Shown here piece by piece: positions 1 through 12,315 of a DNA stretch of 64,000 nt; position 1 is the stretch's first letter, and each line of letters starts with the position of its first letter. The notes beneath the pieces were generated by a model. It did not search any database and was not told the origin of the DNA. It saw only the letters and a list, made by a program, of their open reading frames with translations. The position numbers and the translations under genes are program-made. Source of the stretch: Symsagittifera roscoffensis. Its lineage: Eukaryota > Xenacoelomorpha > Acoela > Convolutidae. The stretch is taken from NCBI RefSeq assembly GCF_963678635.1, contig NC_087067.1, positions 59,368,094-59,432,093 of the forward strand. The letters run 5' to 3'.

Positions 1-1259
1 ATGATCATGTGCATTTTGTTCTTTAGGCTAACTTAATGTTTTTGCTTTTGGGAGTTTCAAGGTCTGAGTTGGGAAATTTTTGTTGATCTTTACTCTACTT
101 GATAGGGTATGGTTTAAATATTGAGATTTGTTTTTTTTTAATTGTCAATTTTTAGCAGGTTGCTTACTTTTGATCATGAGGTTTTTCAGTTAGAGTTAGA
201 GATATTCTTGAAGGTTAATCTTTGTCGGCTAAAAAAGTCGTGTAATAAAATGAGGTGATGATTCAAAAAGGTTTCTATTGGCCGAATTTGAACTAGAATG
301 TTCAAGTGCTTTTCAGCATGAAAATTGAGAAAACGTACTGGTATTCAAATTGATTTTGAGAGGTGAAAACGAAAAAATTAAATTTCAAGTGGTTTCTGAA
401 TTTCATCTTTCTTTAATGTTTTAGTTTGGTGAATGAATGTTTTATGTTCTTTTTGTGGCTGATATCGAAGTCGCAAGGATTGTCGGTGTTGAGATTTTTC
501 TTTTCGATCTTGTGGGCAAAGTTTTTTGTCTAATTTACAATTTTTTGCTGTTTGAGGTATCTTTTTCTTAGCTAATTTTTTGTTTTAATGAATTTGGGTT
601 AAAGTTTGTATATCAGTGCTTTGATTTCGTTTGTAATCGAAATTAATTTGAACAACTTTTAATCCTGTAAAGGAGTATAATTAAGTTAATTCGCTAAGGG
701 CGTACTCTTTAATTATGTGAAAGATTGTTTCTGTGTTGAACTATTTCTTTTTTGTCTGAATCTGTAAGTCTGTATGTTACATCAGTGGGTTTATGAATTA
801 TTTGATATATTCCTTTTCGGAGTGGTTGTTATTCTTCTTGCATTTCGTTTTTGTGTTGTAGAATTCGGAAATAAAACATATGTTCCTCTTTTCAAGTTTG
901 TGGCTGATGTGAACCGAGAATTTATTTGGGAATCTATATTTTGTCGTCCTAACAGTTTTTTGGTACTTTCTGATAAATTTCATTGTGCTTTTTATCTCTG
1001 TGTAAAATCCATTCGGTATGTGCACTGGAAGCTAATCCTTAAATTTGTGAGTGATGAAACTAGTCTTCATCGTGGCTATGCAGTGGTAGATTGTAACAAA
1101 TTGATTCTTTACTGAGTTGACAATAGCCTTGTGTATTTTTTGAAGAATTTGCTGTGAAAATTATCGGTTTTCGTGGTTTTTGGTTAAAAATTATTTCGTA
1201 CAGTGACAGTCCTAAAGTTGTTGTGATTTGTGAATTATAAGATAAAGGAAAAAGGTTTA

Positions 1260-1640
1260 CATCTGTTGACCATTCAGTTCATCGTTGGTCATTTCCGTCA
1301 TTGATACATCTGAGATATTCATGTGATGAACGGTTCAAACCTTCGACTAGTCCATTAGTCCAAGACGCATGAGATGTACGTGGTTTATGTTGAATATTAT
1401 ATAGGTGGCATAATGTGATATTTTCGTTTATTATAAGTTCAGTGCCATTGTCTGTAACAAGGATTTCGGGTTTTCCGAATCTGGCTATCCAGTGTTCATA
1501 GAGTGTTATGTATCCATATTAAGCATTACAGGGCTACTGGGCTAAGTGCTAAGTAGTGTGTAAATGCGTCAACTATGACAATTAATATGGTTTTGTATTT
1601 TTACTGAGAGTATCTGGTAGTGCAAGGTTTTTTCTTACTG
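1260..1640 (-). pseudogene. RE1 integrase core fragment
   Basis: The domain would insert the element's cDNA into host DNA. Minus-strand translation around 1441-1475 gives LVTDNGTE, the second catalytic Asp region of a retroviral-type (rve) integrase. About 1329-1374 gives SHASWTNGLVEGLNRS, which carries the catalytic Glu region. The first catalytic Asp and the zinc-binding domain are not clear. The fragment is interrupted and has no usable start. The order after RNase H fits a Ty3/gypsy pol. Confidence 0.8.
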
Positions 1641-2010
1641 TCCAAACTATATTTAAGTTAGGGAACTTCCTTAAAATTAATTGAAATCTATAAATTAGGG
1701 TTTGGGTTCAATTTTTGTGTAGAAAGGAAAATAATGGGTTTATGATCTGTGAAAAATACTTTTGTATGTTTTGATCCAAGTATTGAAAATTCATTTTCTA
1801 CATGTGTATAACTTATGGCTGTGCATTCTCTCATAAGAGTAGAGAGTCTAAGTTCATTTTAAGTGAATAGTCTTTTTGTTCCATTATTCCTAGGTACTTT
1901 TTATTTGTTCCGTTGTGGAATTGTTATAATGCTGCACCGATGACCAAAATGGAGGCGTCGCACATTGCTTGAAAAAGCTGATCGGGGTCTGGTATTGTGT
2001 TTAAAGTTTG
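1640..2010 (-). pseudogene. RE1 RNase H fragment
   Basis: Minus-strand translation between about 1990 and 1850 shows CDASILVIGAAL, then a stretch like QFHNGTNKKYLGIMEQKDYS. This is the start of the RNase H domain that follows RT in Ty3-like pol proteins (the Asp of CDAS is the first metal ligand). Several stops interrupt it. It lies between the RT thumb remnant and the integrase, as expected. Confidence 0.65.
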
Positions 2011-2219
2011 TTCTGTGAGAAAAAATTTAATTTTTTCAAATCGTGTTTGGTGTTCTGTTGTCCATCCGAAAAAATTGTGTTGGCTGAGGATGTTGTAGAA
2101 TGTCTTAAGTTCAATTGCAATTTAAATGTGTATTTACTTAACAAGTTTAACATTCCATTTAAATCTTGTTTTTTTTGTTGGATGGTCCTTGAAATTTTTG
2201 AATAGCATTTTTCGAGTTT

Positions 2220-2840
2220 TTAATTGAGTTATGGTGTTTCTATCTATAATATGTCCATGAAACTTTACAAGTGTTAAAAAAATGTGTTTTATCTGGGACT
2301 ATTTTCATGGTTTTTTGTTGTAAATTTTGATGATCTTTATCTAAAACAGTGAACATTTCGTCCCTGGTTTGTGATTTTATGAATATGTGGCTTCATAAAT
2401 ATGTGATTGCATTTTTTTTAGTATGATTGGTCGGAAAATTTTACTCAGAAATGCTGAGAATGCTATTGGTTCTATGGAGATGCCATAGAAAAGTCTATTG
2501 AATTCATATTGTTGATTTCCGATAAGAAATTGTGTTAATCGTCGTGATTGTTCGTCTAACGGAATTTGATTATATGCACTATTCATATCTGCTGTTGTGA
2601 AGTATTTATCCTCTATTTTTGTGAGAATTACTTGAATGGGTTCAATGGGCCAATTACATCATTGAGTGAATTGAGATATCTCGCGTCTAGAACTATTTTT
2701 AAGGATTCTCCTTTTGCCAGGATTGTACAGGGATTTATAAATGTGTTTCCTTCTGGCTGTTCTTCTTTATTTACTGGAGAATTCATTTCATATTGTTCTA
2801 GTATGTCTAATAGTCTGTTAACTTTGTTTTGTAAGTGAAT
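2220..2840 (-). pseudogene. RE1 reverse transcriptase
   Basis: The RT fingers and palm of a Ty3-like element. Minus-strand motifs include LKIVLDARYLN (near 2690-2725), then after a frameshift near 2640 the segment MNSAYNQIPLDEQSRR (from 2586 down) and QYEFNRLFYGIS. The expected YLDD-type catalytic box should follow near 2379-2408. There the reading is Tyr-Leu-stop, so both catalytic Asp codons are lost. Thumb-like sequence continues to about 2220. The copy cannot encode an active RT. Confidence 0.85.
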
Positions 2841-2944
2841 TGGAACTTTACTCGCTCGTTGCTTTTTGAAAACTGCATCAGGCTTTAAAGGTTTTAGATG
2901 ACGCGTAAAAATTTGGGTGTTTTAATAGTAAATCGGCTAATTAG

Positions 2945-3551
2945 TCAAAAAAAATTTTGTGTTGTCTGAGAGTGTTGAAAATTGAACATTGTCAAAAATT
3001 TTTGTTGTTCTTCTGTATAGTGTGATATTTTGAATAATGGTTTAAAATAAGGTGTTTTTGTGGAATAGTCTGTGTTTCTGTTTTCATTGCTTATTATAAA
3101 ATTTATCGGTACTTCTTCGTCAATAATTAATGATTGACATTTATCTAATAGTTGTATGATATTGTTTTTTCTATACGCAACTTCCTTAGTTGGAGAAGTT
3201 GTCGCGTTTATTTCAAAAAAACCTAAGGGTTCTAGAGGTTGGGCTATTTTATTTGTAGAATTTTTATAGACATCTAAAGAAATGATGTCTGAGTCTGAGT
3301 TTTTCATGTACTTAATAGATGAGACTGTTACTCAAAAAATTTTATGAATTCGAGGTCAGACATATAGAGATTTGTTTGTTTTGATCTTTGTCATATTGGT
3401 GAACTTGTTCGATTGAGACACAATAAACATAATGTGCTAGTGGTTTCAGGTGTTTTCGTTCCTGAGTGTTATATAGGGTAAAATTAATTTTTGAGAAGAA
3501 TGGTGGTTGTTTGTTTATTCTATGGAAGAATGTTAAAGCTGTGTTATTCAT
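2945..3551 (-). pseudogene. RE1 pol segment between protease and RT
   Basis: Two minus-strand open stretches (3342-3551, 69 aa; 2945-3307, 120 aa) fill the gap between the protease site and RT. The second ends in a segment (EEQQKFLTMFNFQHS) of the kind that precedes the RT fingers in Ty3-like polyproteins. I see no independent catalytic motif. Position and continuity are the main evidence that it belongs to pol. Confidence 0.55.
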
Positions 3552-3799
3552 TCTCGTGTATTTATCTTTTATATGAATTCTGCTGTTTCAAAATTTAATT
3601 GTTGGTATATATTTAGTGATGATTGCAATTCCACTGATATTATGCTTTATATCGTGATCTGGAAAGTTTGTTTAAATGGTTTGTTCAAGAGTTTATTTTG
3701 TTCCATTGTTCGAGTGAGAAAAAGCTAGATTTGTATTTTTCCATAGTTTGATAAGGTTGAGCCTTGTGCTGTCGCAAGCCTGCTTGCTGTTTTTAATGG

Positions 3800-3900
3800 T
3801 ATTAATTCTGGATGTAAGGTTTTGATCTATTGTAGGAATGTTGATGATACTCGATCCCGCTCCAGAATCTATTAAAAATCAATTTCAAGGTCTGGTGTTT
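3800..3900 (-). pseudogene. RE1 aspartic protease active site
   Basis: Minus-strand translation at about 3838-3878 reads FLIDSGAGSSIINI. The hydrophobic-hydrophobic-D-S-G core is the active-site loop of retroviral-type aspartic proteases, which cleave the Gag-Pol polyprotein. The frame is short and flanked by stops. It sits between the zinc knuckle and the RT, as in Ty3-like elements. Confidence 0.7.
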
Positions 3901-4210
3901 AAAATTTTTTGCTTTTTGGGCTTTTAAGAGGACTTGAATTGTCCAAGTTTTTTATTCAGGTTGTGTTTTCTTTGGTACATTTTGTTAGATGTGATTTGTA
4001 CTGGAACATTCTTCAGGTTTGTCTTCTGTTACTTCTTCTTATTTGTTTCCTAATGATTTATTTTTATTGATAGGTCTTGCATAAGAATTTAAGAGAAAGT
4101 GTTCATGATTTTGATAGATATGTGAATGTATTAGTTGTTCGTACATAGGGGGTTCGTCATTGTTTTCACTTTGTCGCTTTCACTGTCTGTGGATTTGCAA
4201 TTGATGTGAT

Positions 4211-4510
4211 TCAATTGCAACTCTGTGCTTTCTGTTTTATCAATACCAGGGTCGTCTGATTGAACTTCTTCAGTTGTTTGTAATTGATTGATTTGTCTTT
4301 GATGTTTTGGCGTATTACTTCTTTATTTATTTGAGAAGCTGGATAATGTTTGTTTTTTCTATGTGGTGATTCAGAGAAGTTTCTTTGTCTATTGTTATAG
4401 TTTGAATTTTTGTTTTGTAAAATATCGCTTGATCTGTTTTGATAGTTGTAATTACTCGATTTTTGATAATTTGATCTGTTGTTAGAAAAATTACGTGGTT
4501 TCGATATCAT
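4211..4510 (-). pseudogene. Asn/Ser/Tyr-rich Gag-Pol linker of RE1
   Basis: A 99-aa minus-strand frame, rich in Asn, Ser, Tyr and Arg, lies between the Gag zinc knuckle and the protease. Basic, low-complexity tails are common after retrotransposon nucleocapsid domains. No catalytic motif is visible and the start is not reliable. Confidence 0.4.
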
Positions 4511-4833
4511 TGATTTCGATCATTTGAATAGTTTTTATTCCTGGAGTGTGAATGGGAACTGGTTTCAAACAAAAGTTCAGGTTGGCTTGAATTCGATTTT
4601 CAATAGTTGTTTCTATATTGATCATTTCGATTGTTTGATCAACTATATCTGCTTTATGAAAAATTTCGTGAAGTTTTTCGTTTGGTGATCGTCCTCTTTT
4701 GTTTAAAATATGGAGTGATTGGTGTCTAGAAAAATGTTTTGATGAAAAGTACTTTTTTCATGTACTGATGAAACGATTCATTTGGTTCTCTATACTTTTG
4801 TGGTTTGTTTTGATTGTCTTGCTGTTTTTGTCT

Positions 4834-4875
4834 GCATTCGGCAACGTTGTGTCCAAATCTCCGGCAGTAATTGCA
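4834..4875 (-). pseudogene. RE1 Gag CCHC zinc knuckle
   Basis: Minus-strand translation reads CNYCRRFGHNVAEC, a perfect C-x2-C-x4-H-x4-C nucleocapsid knuckle that would bind the element's RNA. A stop codon lies just upstream in the same frame. It sits downstream of the Gag frame at 5144-5596. Confidence 0.85.
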
Positions 4876-5143
4876 TCATTTCCTGAATGATGGTTTACCT
4901 TTAAAAGTTGGGTTTTTCTCGTATATGTTTAAAAATTCAGTAATTTTTTTCGAAGAAATAATTTGGATGTTAAAGATGTTTTGTAGCTTTATTTTCAAAT
5001 TCTTTTAGTTTGAGAGTGATTTCTGCTTGTTCTAGTTTATCAACTAGATTAGTAAAGTCTAAACTTGGTTCTCGAATGGAGGAAGGAGGTGATGATTTCT
5101 TTTTTATTGCTTTATTTCGTAATTGAGGTGCTAAAGTCGTCAT

Positions 5144-5596
5144 CTAGATTTCTGTCATCTTTGTAATTTTAAATTCAAGAGCGTTGAGTGAATATGCTTT
5201 TCGGACTAGTGTTTCATTTATTACTGCGAGTTGTGCAATTGTATCATTCGGTAGTATACGAATTTCATTGCATGAAACTCTTTGATGTTCTTGGTTTCTT
5301 TCAGAGTCAAACATTTTTGAAAATTCTTGTGTGAATCTTTTCCAATCTGATTGTATTCCTATGCGAAAAAACTGAAAACCTTCAAGTGTGGTTTGGATAA
5401 AAGGTGTGCGTCTATGTGTCCAATTATGATTAATTGGAGTATTTAATGGTTCAGGTCCTATAATTAAAATTAGATTTGCTGTGACTGCATTTAGATAAGC
5501 CTCTACAGAGTATTCAGGATCTGTGCCTGTAAATACCATTAGTGGTTTATTTGTTGATATCGATGATTCACGCATTGGGTATGGATTTATAGTCAT
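5144..5596 (-). pseudogene. RE1 Gag (capsid region)
   Basis: The frame opens 150 codons on the minus strand. It contains PLMVFTGTDPEYSVEAYLNAVTA and WKRFTQEFSKMFDSE, the pattern of a Ty3-like Gag capsid region (a retrotrans_gag-type domain that forms the particle shell). The core between about residues 70 and 85 looks disturbed. The frame ends at a stop before the zinc knuckle at 4834-4875, so the Gag is split. Confidence 0.75.
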
Positions 5597-5653
5597 TTGT
5601 AGTGATTCTGCGGCATTTGGGATTTGAGAAATAACCGTAAGTTGATTTTTTCT

Positions 5654-6507
5654 TTATTTCATTTTGTTGTAAATAATACGGTAGTGGTTTTTCGTTACGC
5701 ACTTGAGTTGATTGATAAGATTGTGTTTTGATTCAATTTTGCATTTGAAAAAAGTTATTTCGGGATGTTCAATTTGTTCTAGGATGTCGTGTCTGTTCAC
5801 CTCAAGTTTTTGGTTCAAAAAATCTGGTTGATCTATGCTGTAAGAACGAGATCTTTGGCTTGGATAAAATAGCTGAAAGTTTTGATTATAATATACTTTA
5901 TCATCTGATAGAAAATAATTAGCTGTATCGTAGGCAGGTTGATTTCTAGACTGACATGATGGATTTGTGTTATTTTGGTTTTGTTGAAAAAATGGATAAT
6001 TTTGACTTCGATCCTGTGAAGTTTCTGGAAGATCATTGAGATTTACTGAGTTTGATGGTGGTTGTTGCATAATTTGACTTTGTGAAAATAAGTAGCTTTG
6101 TGTATTTGTACTTGAAGGTTTTGTTGTTTTGAATCTATTTACATATTTATAATCCTGTTCTGCAAAATTGTTTCATTTTCATGTTCTTTGATTTTGTGAT
6201 GGTTTTGTCAGTGGTCTAAATGTTTGGTAATCCACAGAAGAGTTCTTTGGAGCAACAGAGGGTTTTACTGTAGATTGTATCGTTACCTGGTTAATTTTAG
6301 GTTTTTTGGTTTTGGAGTTGTAAGGTTTGGATGAATGGTTGAGATACTTTTTTGTGCTGTAGTGGTTTTTGTTTCATTTATTTCTTTGGTTACGAAATGT
6401 GATAGGGTTTGAATATCTTGTTGAGCAAGAATTCGAGTTCCGTTTAGATTGTCTTGTTGTCTGAAAGTGGAATTTAAACTATTGTTTCCTGCTCTATCCG
6501 GAAACAA
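5654..6507 (-). pseudogene. Gln/Asn-rich N-terminal part of RE1 Gag
   Basis: Minus-strand frames at 5654-6070 (138 aa, rich in Gln, Asn and Ser) and 6283-6507 (74 aa, Thr/Lys-rich) lie directly upstream of the Gag capsid region. They may be a disordered Gag N-terminus or a separate leader ORF. No known motif is visible. The overlapping frame 5833-6036 is taken as a shadow. Confidence 0.35.
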
Positions 6508-8730
6508 TGAATTGATGTTTGAAATTGTTGCGCCAACTGTAAGTGGGTTTAGTTTAACATTATCTCTGTGAAAAGAGATTGGGTCAATTGCTTGGCTTGA
6601 TATATCTGTTGGTATTTTAATGATTGATGCATGAGACCATTCAGAGTCCCAAACATAATATGTTTGTTCTGCTAAAATAGTTTTGTCATCTGTATTTTGT
6701 AGTCTAAAGACTTTTCTTGCTAGTGAAATGAGGTCAATTTTATGAGAAAAATAATCAATAATGAACCATGCTTAGATTTTTTGTAAAAAGTGTTTAACAT
6801 ATTGTGTGATTGCATTACTTGTTAGATTTTCACGGATTGCGTTAAAAAATTCAGAACAGTTTTTCAGAATTATGTCGAGATGTTTGAATTGATGAATCTC
6901 TTTGAGATTCTGTTTTTTCTAATATAAATAAATATCCAAAGGTAAGTGGAAGTACATCTTTGGTGAAAACTTGATTAGCTCTTTACCACTTTTCATGTTG
7001 CATATTTTCTATGTATTTTGTGAAAATTTTTTGTTAATTTCAATATCTACAACATCTGTTTGAATTAGATAGTTGACTTGGATTGCAATTGGTGAACTGA
7101 TTACTATTGTATATATTCCATGTTGTAGTGTAAAGTTGCAAATTACTTTTACGAAGTTTTAATGGAGTTGTCTTTTGATTTTACTTCGGGAAATTTCTTT
7201 GTATATGGACTATCTCCCTTTTCAATAAAATTTGCAATTAAATTCTGACAAAATAGTACTTGTCCTCTAGCTTCAGTTAGTGGGTTTAGTAAAAAAGGGA
7301 GAATGTAATTTTTTTCGCTGTTTTCTTCGTTTCCAAAGAACTTTTTTTTTATTACTGTTAGCGGGTAATTTTCAATGTGTTTTATTGGTTGATTCCAATT
7401 GTATAGATAATTGAATTGTTTGTGTATGACTTTTTTATTCTTCGTTTTCCTTTTATTGATGACGGTGATGTGGTTTCTGAGTCACAAAAAATTAGTTGAT
7501 TGTCGATTTGATGTTTTTTTTTATTGATTCTTTTAAATTGTGAAGTTCTTGTATTGAGCTTGTTTCTGATTCTGAGACTGCGTTTCTTCGTTTTGAAAAT
7601 CATTTCCGAATAATTTGTTTTTGTTTGCTTATAATTTCCTTCCTAAGTGTTTGTCGTTTTGTTCTTATGTATACTATTGTCTGCTTGTGTGGTGTGATTA
7701 CAAGATCGTATTTTTCGTCGTTAACTATACAGACGTGTAATATAATTGTTTGTTTATTTCTTAAATTGCCTCTTGACATAAGGTTTACGATGATGAATGC
7801 AATCTTTGGAATAGTGATTTCTAATGTTTTAAACTGTTGGTTCTTACAATTTTCTGTAGTCAGCTAAACTTGGGTCATGTTTTGTAGGGCTGGAGAGAAA
7901 AGCATTTATCGATTCGTGAAAATTATTTTAACTTTCTCGTGGCTGAATCTAAGCTTAGAGAGACTTACCTTATCTTAATTAGGGATAATGATTTTTGATT
8001 AAGGGTTGGAGAATAGTAAATCGATCCACAAGGTTCAGGTACAATTAAAACAGAAGTAGTTCGTAATATACTATTTCAGGACTTACTAAGTTTAAGTACT
8101 ATCTTGGGTCACTTATGAGGTGGGTGTCAAATGAAGGATGAGTAACCGATGTTCTTCACTGTTTATCTTAATAAGAATGATTAGTCTTTGAAAACTTTCT
8201 GTTATTCTTGGGTCTTTAAAATGGGTTGGTATTGAATCGGTGTTTGAAATCGTTAGACACTGATTAATTCGTGTGGGGGAGAACAAAATTGTTCTATTTG
8301 ATACAACGATAAGCTTCGATGATCAGAATTTTGAGGTGAAATTATTTTGGTTAAGGTAAGTAAATTCAATTTAAAGATCCAAGGGAAGCCTTGATGATTT
8401 GTTTTTTTTTAATTAAATTGATGAATTATTTAAGTGAAAACAAGGATAGGTCTTGATATTTTCTTAATAAAATGTTAAGTGAAAGAAAAGTTCAAAGGTT
8501 TATTTTTGCGATATGCGGTTATGTTCAAGGTGATGAAGCTGGGATAAAATTATAATTTAAATGTACATACAATTTGTTTTATACTAACTAATTTTTTTTT
8601 GTCTTTAAAAAATACTTTCTTACAAGATGTTCTGAATTTACTGCAGGTTTTTGAGGAAAACGACTAGGGTTGTCACTATTGGTCGTTATTGTACAATCTT
8701 TAGTTTTATCGCCCTTGAAGATTGTTGAAG
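6508..8730. other. No recognisable gene; probable upstream part of RE1
   Basis: AT-rich sequence with the same C-poor plus strand as RE1 up to about 7.9 kb. It has only short frames, such as a Lys/Arg-rich 73-aa minus frame at 7382-7603. I saw no domain and no LTR boundary. The composition becomes less asymmetric after about 8 kb. Confidence 0.4.
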
Positions 8731-8764
8731 ATTTTTCTTCAAAAATTTTTGTCCGTAAGTGAAA

Positions 8765-9083
8765 AATTGTCCGTACTAAAAGGACAAAATCTGTTGTAGT
8801 TTTCTAAATATGAAAGTTTGGTCTGGCTTCTGCCGAACGAGCATGAAATCTATTGGTAGATTTCTTCCTAATCGTATGTCGTCTCTTGTCCGAGGTCTTC
8901 TTCCAATCCGAGGTCTTCTTCCAAATTTTTGTCCTGTAAAAATTGTCCGTACTAAATGGACAAAATCTGTTGTAGTTTTCTAAATTTGAAAGTTTGGTCT
9001 GGCTTCCGCCGTACGAGCATGAAATCTATTGGTAGATTTCTTCCTAATCGTATGTCGTCTCTTGTCCGAGGTCTTCTTCCAAT
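8765..9083. repeat. Tandem duplication, 143-bp core in a 176-bp unit
   Basis: Positions 8765-8907 and 8941-9083 are nearly identical (both run from AATTGTCCGTACTAAA to CGAGGTCTTCTTCCAAT), offset by 176 bp. The 33-bp spacer repeats the end of unit one (GAGGTCTTCTTCCAA) and resembles sequence before unit one. This looks like a recent tandem duplication. Only a few substitutions separate the copies. Confidence 0.9.
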
Positions 9084-12000
9084 ACCGGGTGGTTCTCGTA
9101 TAAAGCAGAAACTTAACTCTGATTTATTGAGTCGTAGAGACAATTCTACTAAAATTTTATCATATAACATTTTTTAAAAATGTTGTGTTTGTCCAATTCT
9201 AATCAAATGTTTTTGGTTATGGTACTAATCTATGTTCGTTAAGGTCTTGTTCGAGACTTTTGTTCACACCAGATGAGTTTTGACTTATTGGTTATACTCA
9301 TAGAGGCTTTTCAGATAATGTACACCGTCTGCTCGTCACGCTATCTTTTTTTTTTTCATGCAACTTCTCAGTCTAACACCAATCTTAATCTTACCTTTAT
9401 ATCTCCTAGTCTCATTAAATCTAGTGTATACTCGTTTAATACGAGTCGGTCTCTTCGAGAAGGCAACTAGTTTCTAGGTTAAATTCAAATCTCTCTGGTG
9501 CTGAAATTACAAAAAATTTCAGCGTTCACAAATAAGTGGGTTGTTTGTTTCATGGAATATGTTTGGTTAGTTTTCAATTTTTGATAGAGATAAATTATTA
9601 GAATAGTTTCCAATAATAAAATCTGGTTTAGATCTGGTTCTATCCATCCGCGGTTTACAGAGTTTTTGTTCTTCATTGTACTACTGTAATGGAGGATGAA
9701 TGATGGTGTTCTTTTCGAAGTTGCTCGCATCTTTTTTTTTCGTTCAGGAAGAAGGATTGTTACAGTAAGCTCCAGGAAGCTGGAGTCGTGGATAAGACCT
9801 TTTTGTTAGGTTGTGGCTATTTGTCACGGTTGTTTCGGGAGATCGGATCGTGATTTTTGATCGGCTGTGGTGATCATTGGTTCTGTTCTGTAGAGAACAG
9901 TGCTCCAATCTCGTTCGGAAGTGGCTTGAAGTTTTGACTGTGGGTGAAGTGCCAAGTGATTTGAATCTACACGTATACTTGAACATCGAGATGGCCATTG
10001 TTTTGGTTCAATAGTTTTCCTTTGCTTCGATGCCAAGCCGTACTTTAAATCCTTTGAGTGTAGTGACTGTAGGCAACATATCGGTTGTGTTTTGCCAACC
10101 CGTAGTTGAAGTGCGATTTACACGTCCTACAGAAAAGTTAGTAGATGAATCAGACAATTCGGGGCAAGCTTGAGATTTTCTTTCAATTCTGGAGTTTATC
10201 CCTCACTCAACCATAGCCCAACGAGAATCTTTCATTTGACTAAAAGGACAAAATCTAAAAAACAGGCTCGCTACAGATTATGCTTAAAATTAAGTACCTG
10301 TAACTGTGGAAAGAAACTAAATTACAGTGCAGTTCAAAAAAAGTCTAGAATATCAATATCCAATCAAGGAATGTAGAATGTTTCAAACAGTAGTTCTAAT
10401 AAAATTAATTCAAGTTAAAACTTGACTTTTTTGATAAACAAACACAAAAAACCTAATTGATAAAACTTTGGCTTCAATTGTCGATTATTTTTGTTATTAG
10501 GAAAAAATTACATTTTTTAATAGGAGTTCAAGAAACTCCTAACCCTAACCCTAACCCTAACCCCACAGACTGAACCTGATTTTTTTTTCAAAACTTTCAG
10601 TTCTTTCTCTAATTACAACTAAAAAAACTATGTAATGAACGTAGTGAAGACTCTTTCATAGGTCTTGCTGATTTTTTTTATGCTAGGAAAAGTCTCTAAT
10701 AACTACAGTTGTGCATTCATACATATTGATGCGTTTATGTATGTCCTTAGGTATATATGCATTTTTGAGCTCAATTGAAATACATCTGCTGAAATTTACG
10801 TAAATAGCACTCTTCCAAATACGAACCTGGAAATGGCGAAGAAAAAATTGAACGACTTCTACTTTCAAAAAAGGAATTTAATTTTTAGATTTCCAGAGAA
10901 ACAAAAATTTTTCCTGTCGGTTCAGTTTTCCCAAGTTGGGTTAATTTTATCAAAAAAAGTTCCAATCATAAATTTTTACAGAGATTCGAAGAACCTAAAG
11001 GGTATTCTTTCTTTCAAATTCCAAAAAAATCTGTTTTCTTGCGCTCATCTTTTTCAGTTGGATATGTTTTTTGGTATAGTTTAAATTAAGATAAATAAAT
11101 TTGAGTTTACTTTTGTAAAATGTATATTTTTGTTGTGAGCAGGCTTACGTTGTTGGGTTGAAAAATTCGAGCGACGTTCAGGAACAATCAATTGTTTTCG
11201 AATGTGTGTGGTCATCTGTCCAACTGTGTCGAATCCAAGCAACCTAATCAGCACACCCCTCAAAAACACCTTCCCCCTCCCCCCTTCAACCCCCTTTAGC
11301 AGTCCCCACCCGAGTAGACGAAGACCATCACAATCCAAACGGAACGCCAGCACGACCACAGAAGCAACCACTGCTGTAATTGATAAACAAGTGCTAACAA
11401 CGGTAAGAATTTCGACAGTCAAAATTTTCACTATTTCCGGACTACTTCTATTGGACTCTTTTCGATGATATGATTAGATCGTTTCAGATCAATTCGATTT
11501 TTTGTGATTTTTGATGCCTAAAACAAATGCAAATTGACGAACCTCTCAAGTGTTTGATGACTTAAAAATGGGGGTAATTCTCCCTCCAAATGGTATATAA
11601 ATGTTTTGGTTTTTATTTCGTATATTTTAATAAAGCTCTTGAAGCATTTTAAAAAATAAAAATCAGATGAGAGTGATTGATTGCATCATTAGCATCAAAA
11701 CTCAATGTGATGGCATATAAAGACCAAAATTGAAAAAAGAATACCTCAAAAATATTTTTTTTTGTTTCTGTAAAGTTTTTCTAATTACTAGTTGAACTAT
11801 TCGCTGTATTTCCACTGTAGCTTTCGATATTTTTATTCCACGTGTGATCAAAATTATATTCTTGCAAAATCTATATATATTGGGTGATTCTGAGGCTGGA
11901 ATCCATCATGGATAACCAAAATTTAATCTATTACTAAACTCCAGAACGTGTTTTTGTTTTAGACTTCATCTGTTCCTTCTTCCAAGAACGACTACGTGTG

Positions 12001-12114
12001 AGTTATCCAAGTGAATTCATGATACTAAATGATGTAGCCAATTGTAGTTCTTTCACAACATTTACCATAATGGGCTGCTATGAAAATGAGGGCTACCAAT
12101 TCCAAAACCTTCAG
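9084..12114. other. No recognisable gene
   Basis: Only short, unsupported frames occur. The pieces at 9485-10036 on the minus strand and 8956-9177 on the plus strand show no domain I can name. The one clear feature is the telomere-like tract at 10538-10564. A C-rich tract lies near 11260-11300. Confidence 0.5.
10538..10564. repeat. Interstitial telomere-like tract (CCCTAA)n
   Basis: About four CCCTAA units in a row, which is TTAGGG on the other strand. Because sequence continues on both sides, this is not a chromosome end. It could be a repair scar or a chance or SSR tract. Confidence 0.75.
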
Positions 12115-12315
12115 ATCAGTAGCGGATAAAGAGCGAGGGGGGTTTGCAGACTCCCTATTTTTTCAGAGATTCAAACCCCTGACTACGCAAAAGTTCCCTC
12201 CTTTGGTACTATTTCAGGAGCTCTGTTTTTGGCTGACTGACTCAAAAACTTTTCTAAAGCAGCTTTTGGCGCCAATATATACTTTTTTGAAACTCAATTT
12301 TTTGGTCAACACTGT
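12115..12315 (+). repeat. Dispersed repeat DR1, left half, split by RE2
   Basis: The sequence from about AGTAGCGGAT (12119) to the RE2 LTR matches the reverse complement of about 45205-45405. Shared blocks include GGTACTATTT, TGGCTGACTGAC, GGCGCC and CAATTTTTTGGTCAA. The match resumes after RE2 at 19572. This shows that RE2 inserted into a pre-existing repeat. Confidence 0.8.

Larger units (their letters stand above)
1240..7650 (-). mobile_element. Decayed Ty3/gypsy-like LTR retrotransposon (RE1)
   Basis: Read on the minus strand, the stretch carries, in order from high to low coordinates, Gag, a CCHC knuckle, an aspartic protease site, reverse transcriptase, RNase H and integrase. This is the Ty3/gypsy order. 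Every domain is broken by stops or frameshifts, so the copy is dead. The outer limits are estimates, because I found no pair of LTRs. The plus strand is very poor in C, so the coding strand is A-rich and G-poor. Confidence 0.85.

Noticed and set aside
774-1115. 113-aa plus-strand frame at the left end
   Set aside because: It lies in the C-poor strand opposite RE1, where stops are rare by composition; no domain is visible.
10538-10564. A true chromosome end
   Set aside because: Unique sequence continues on both sides and only about four units are present.
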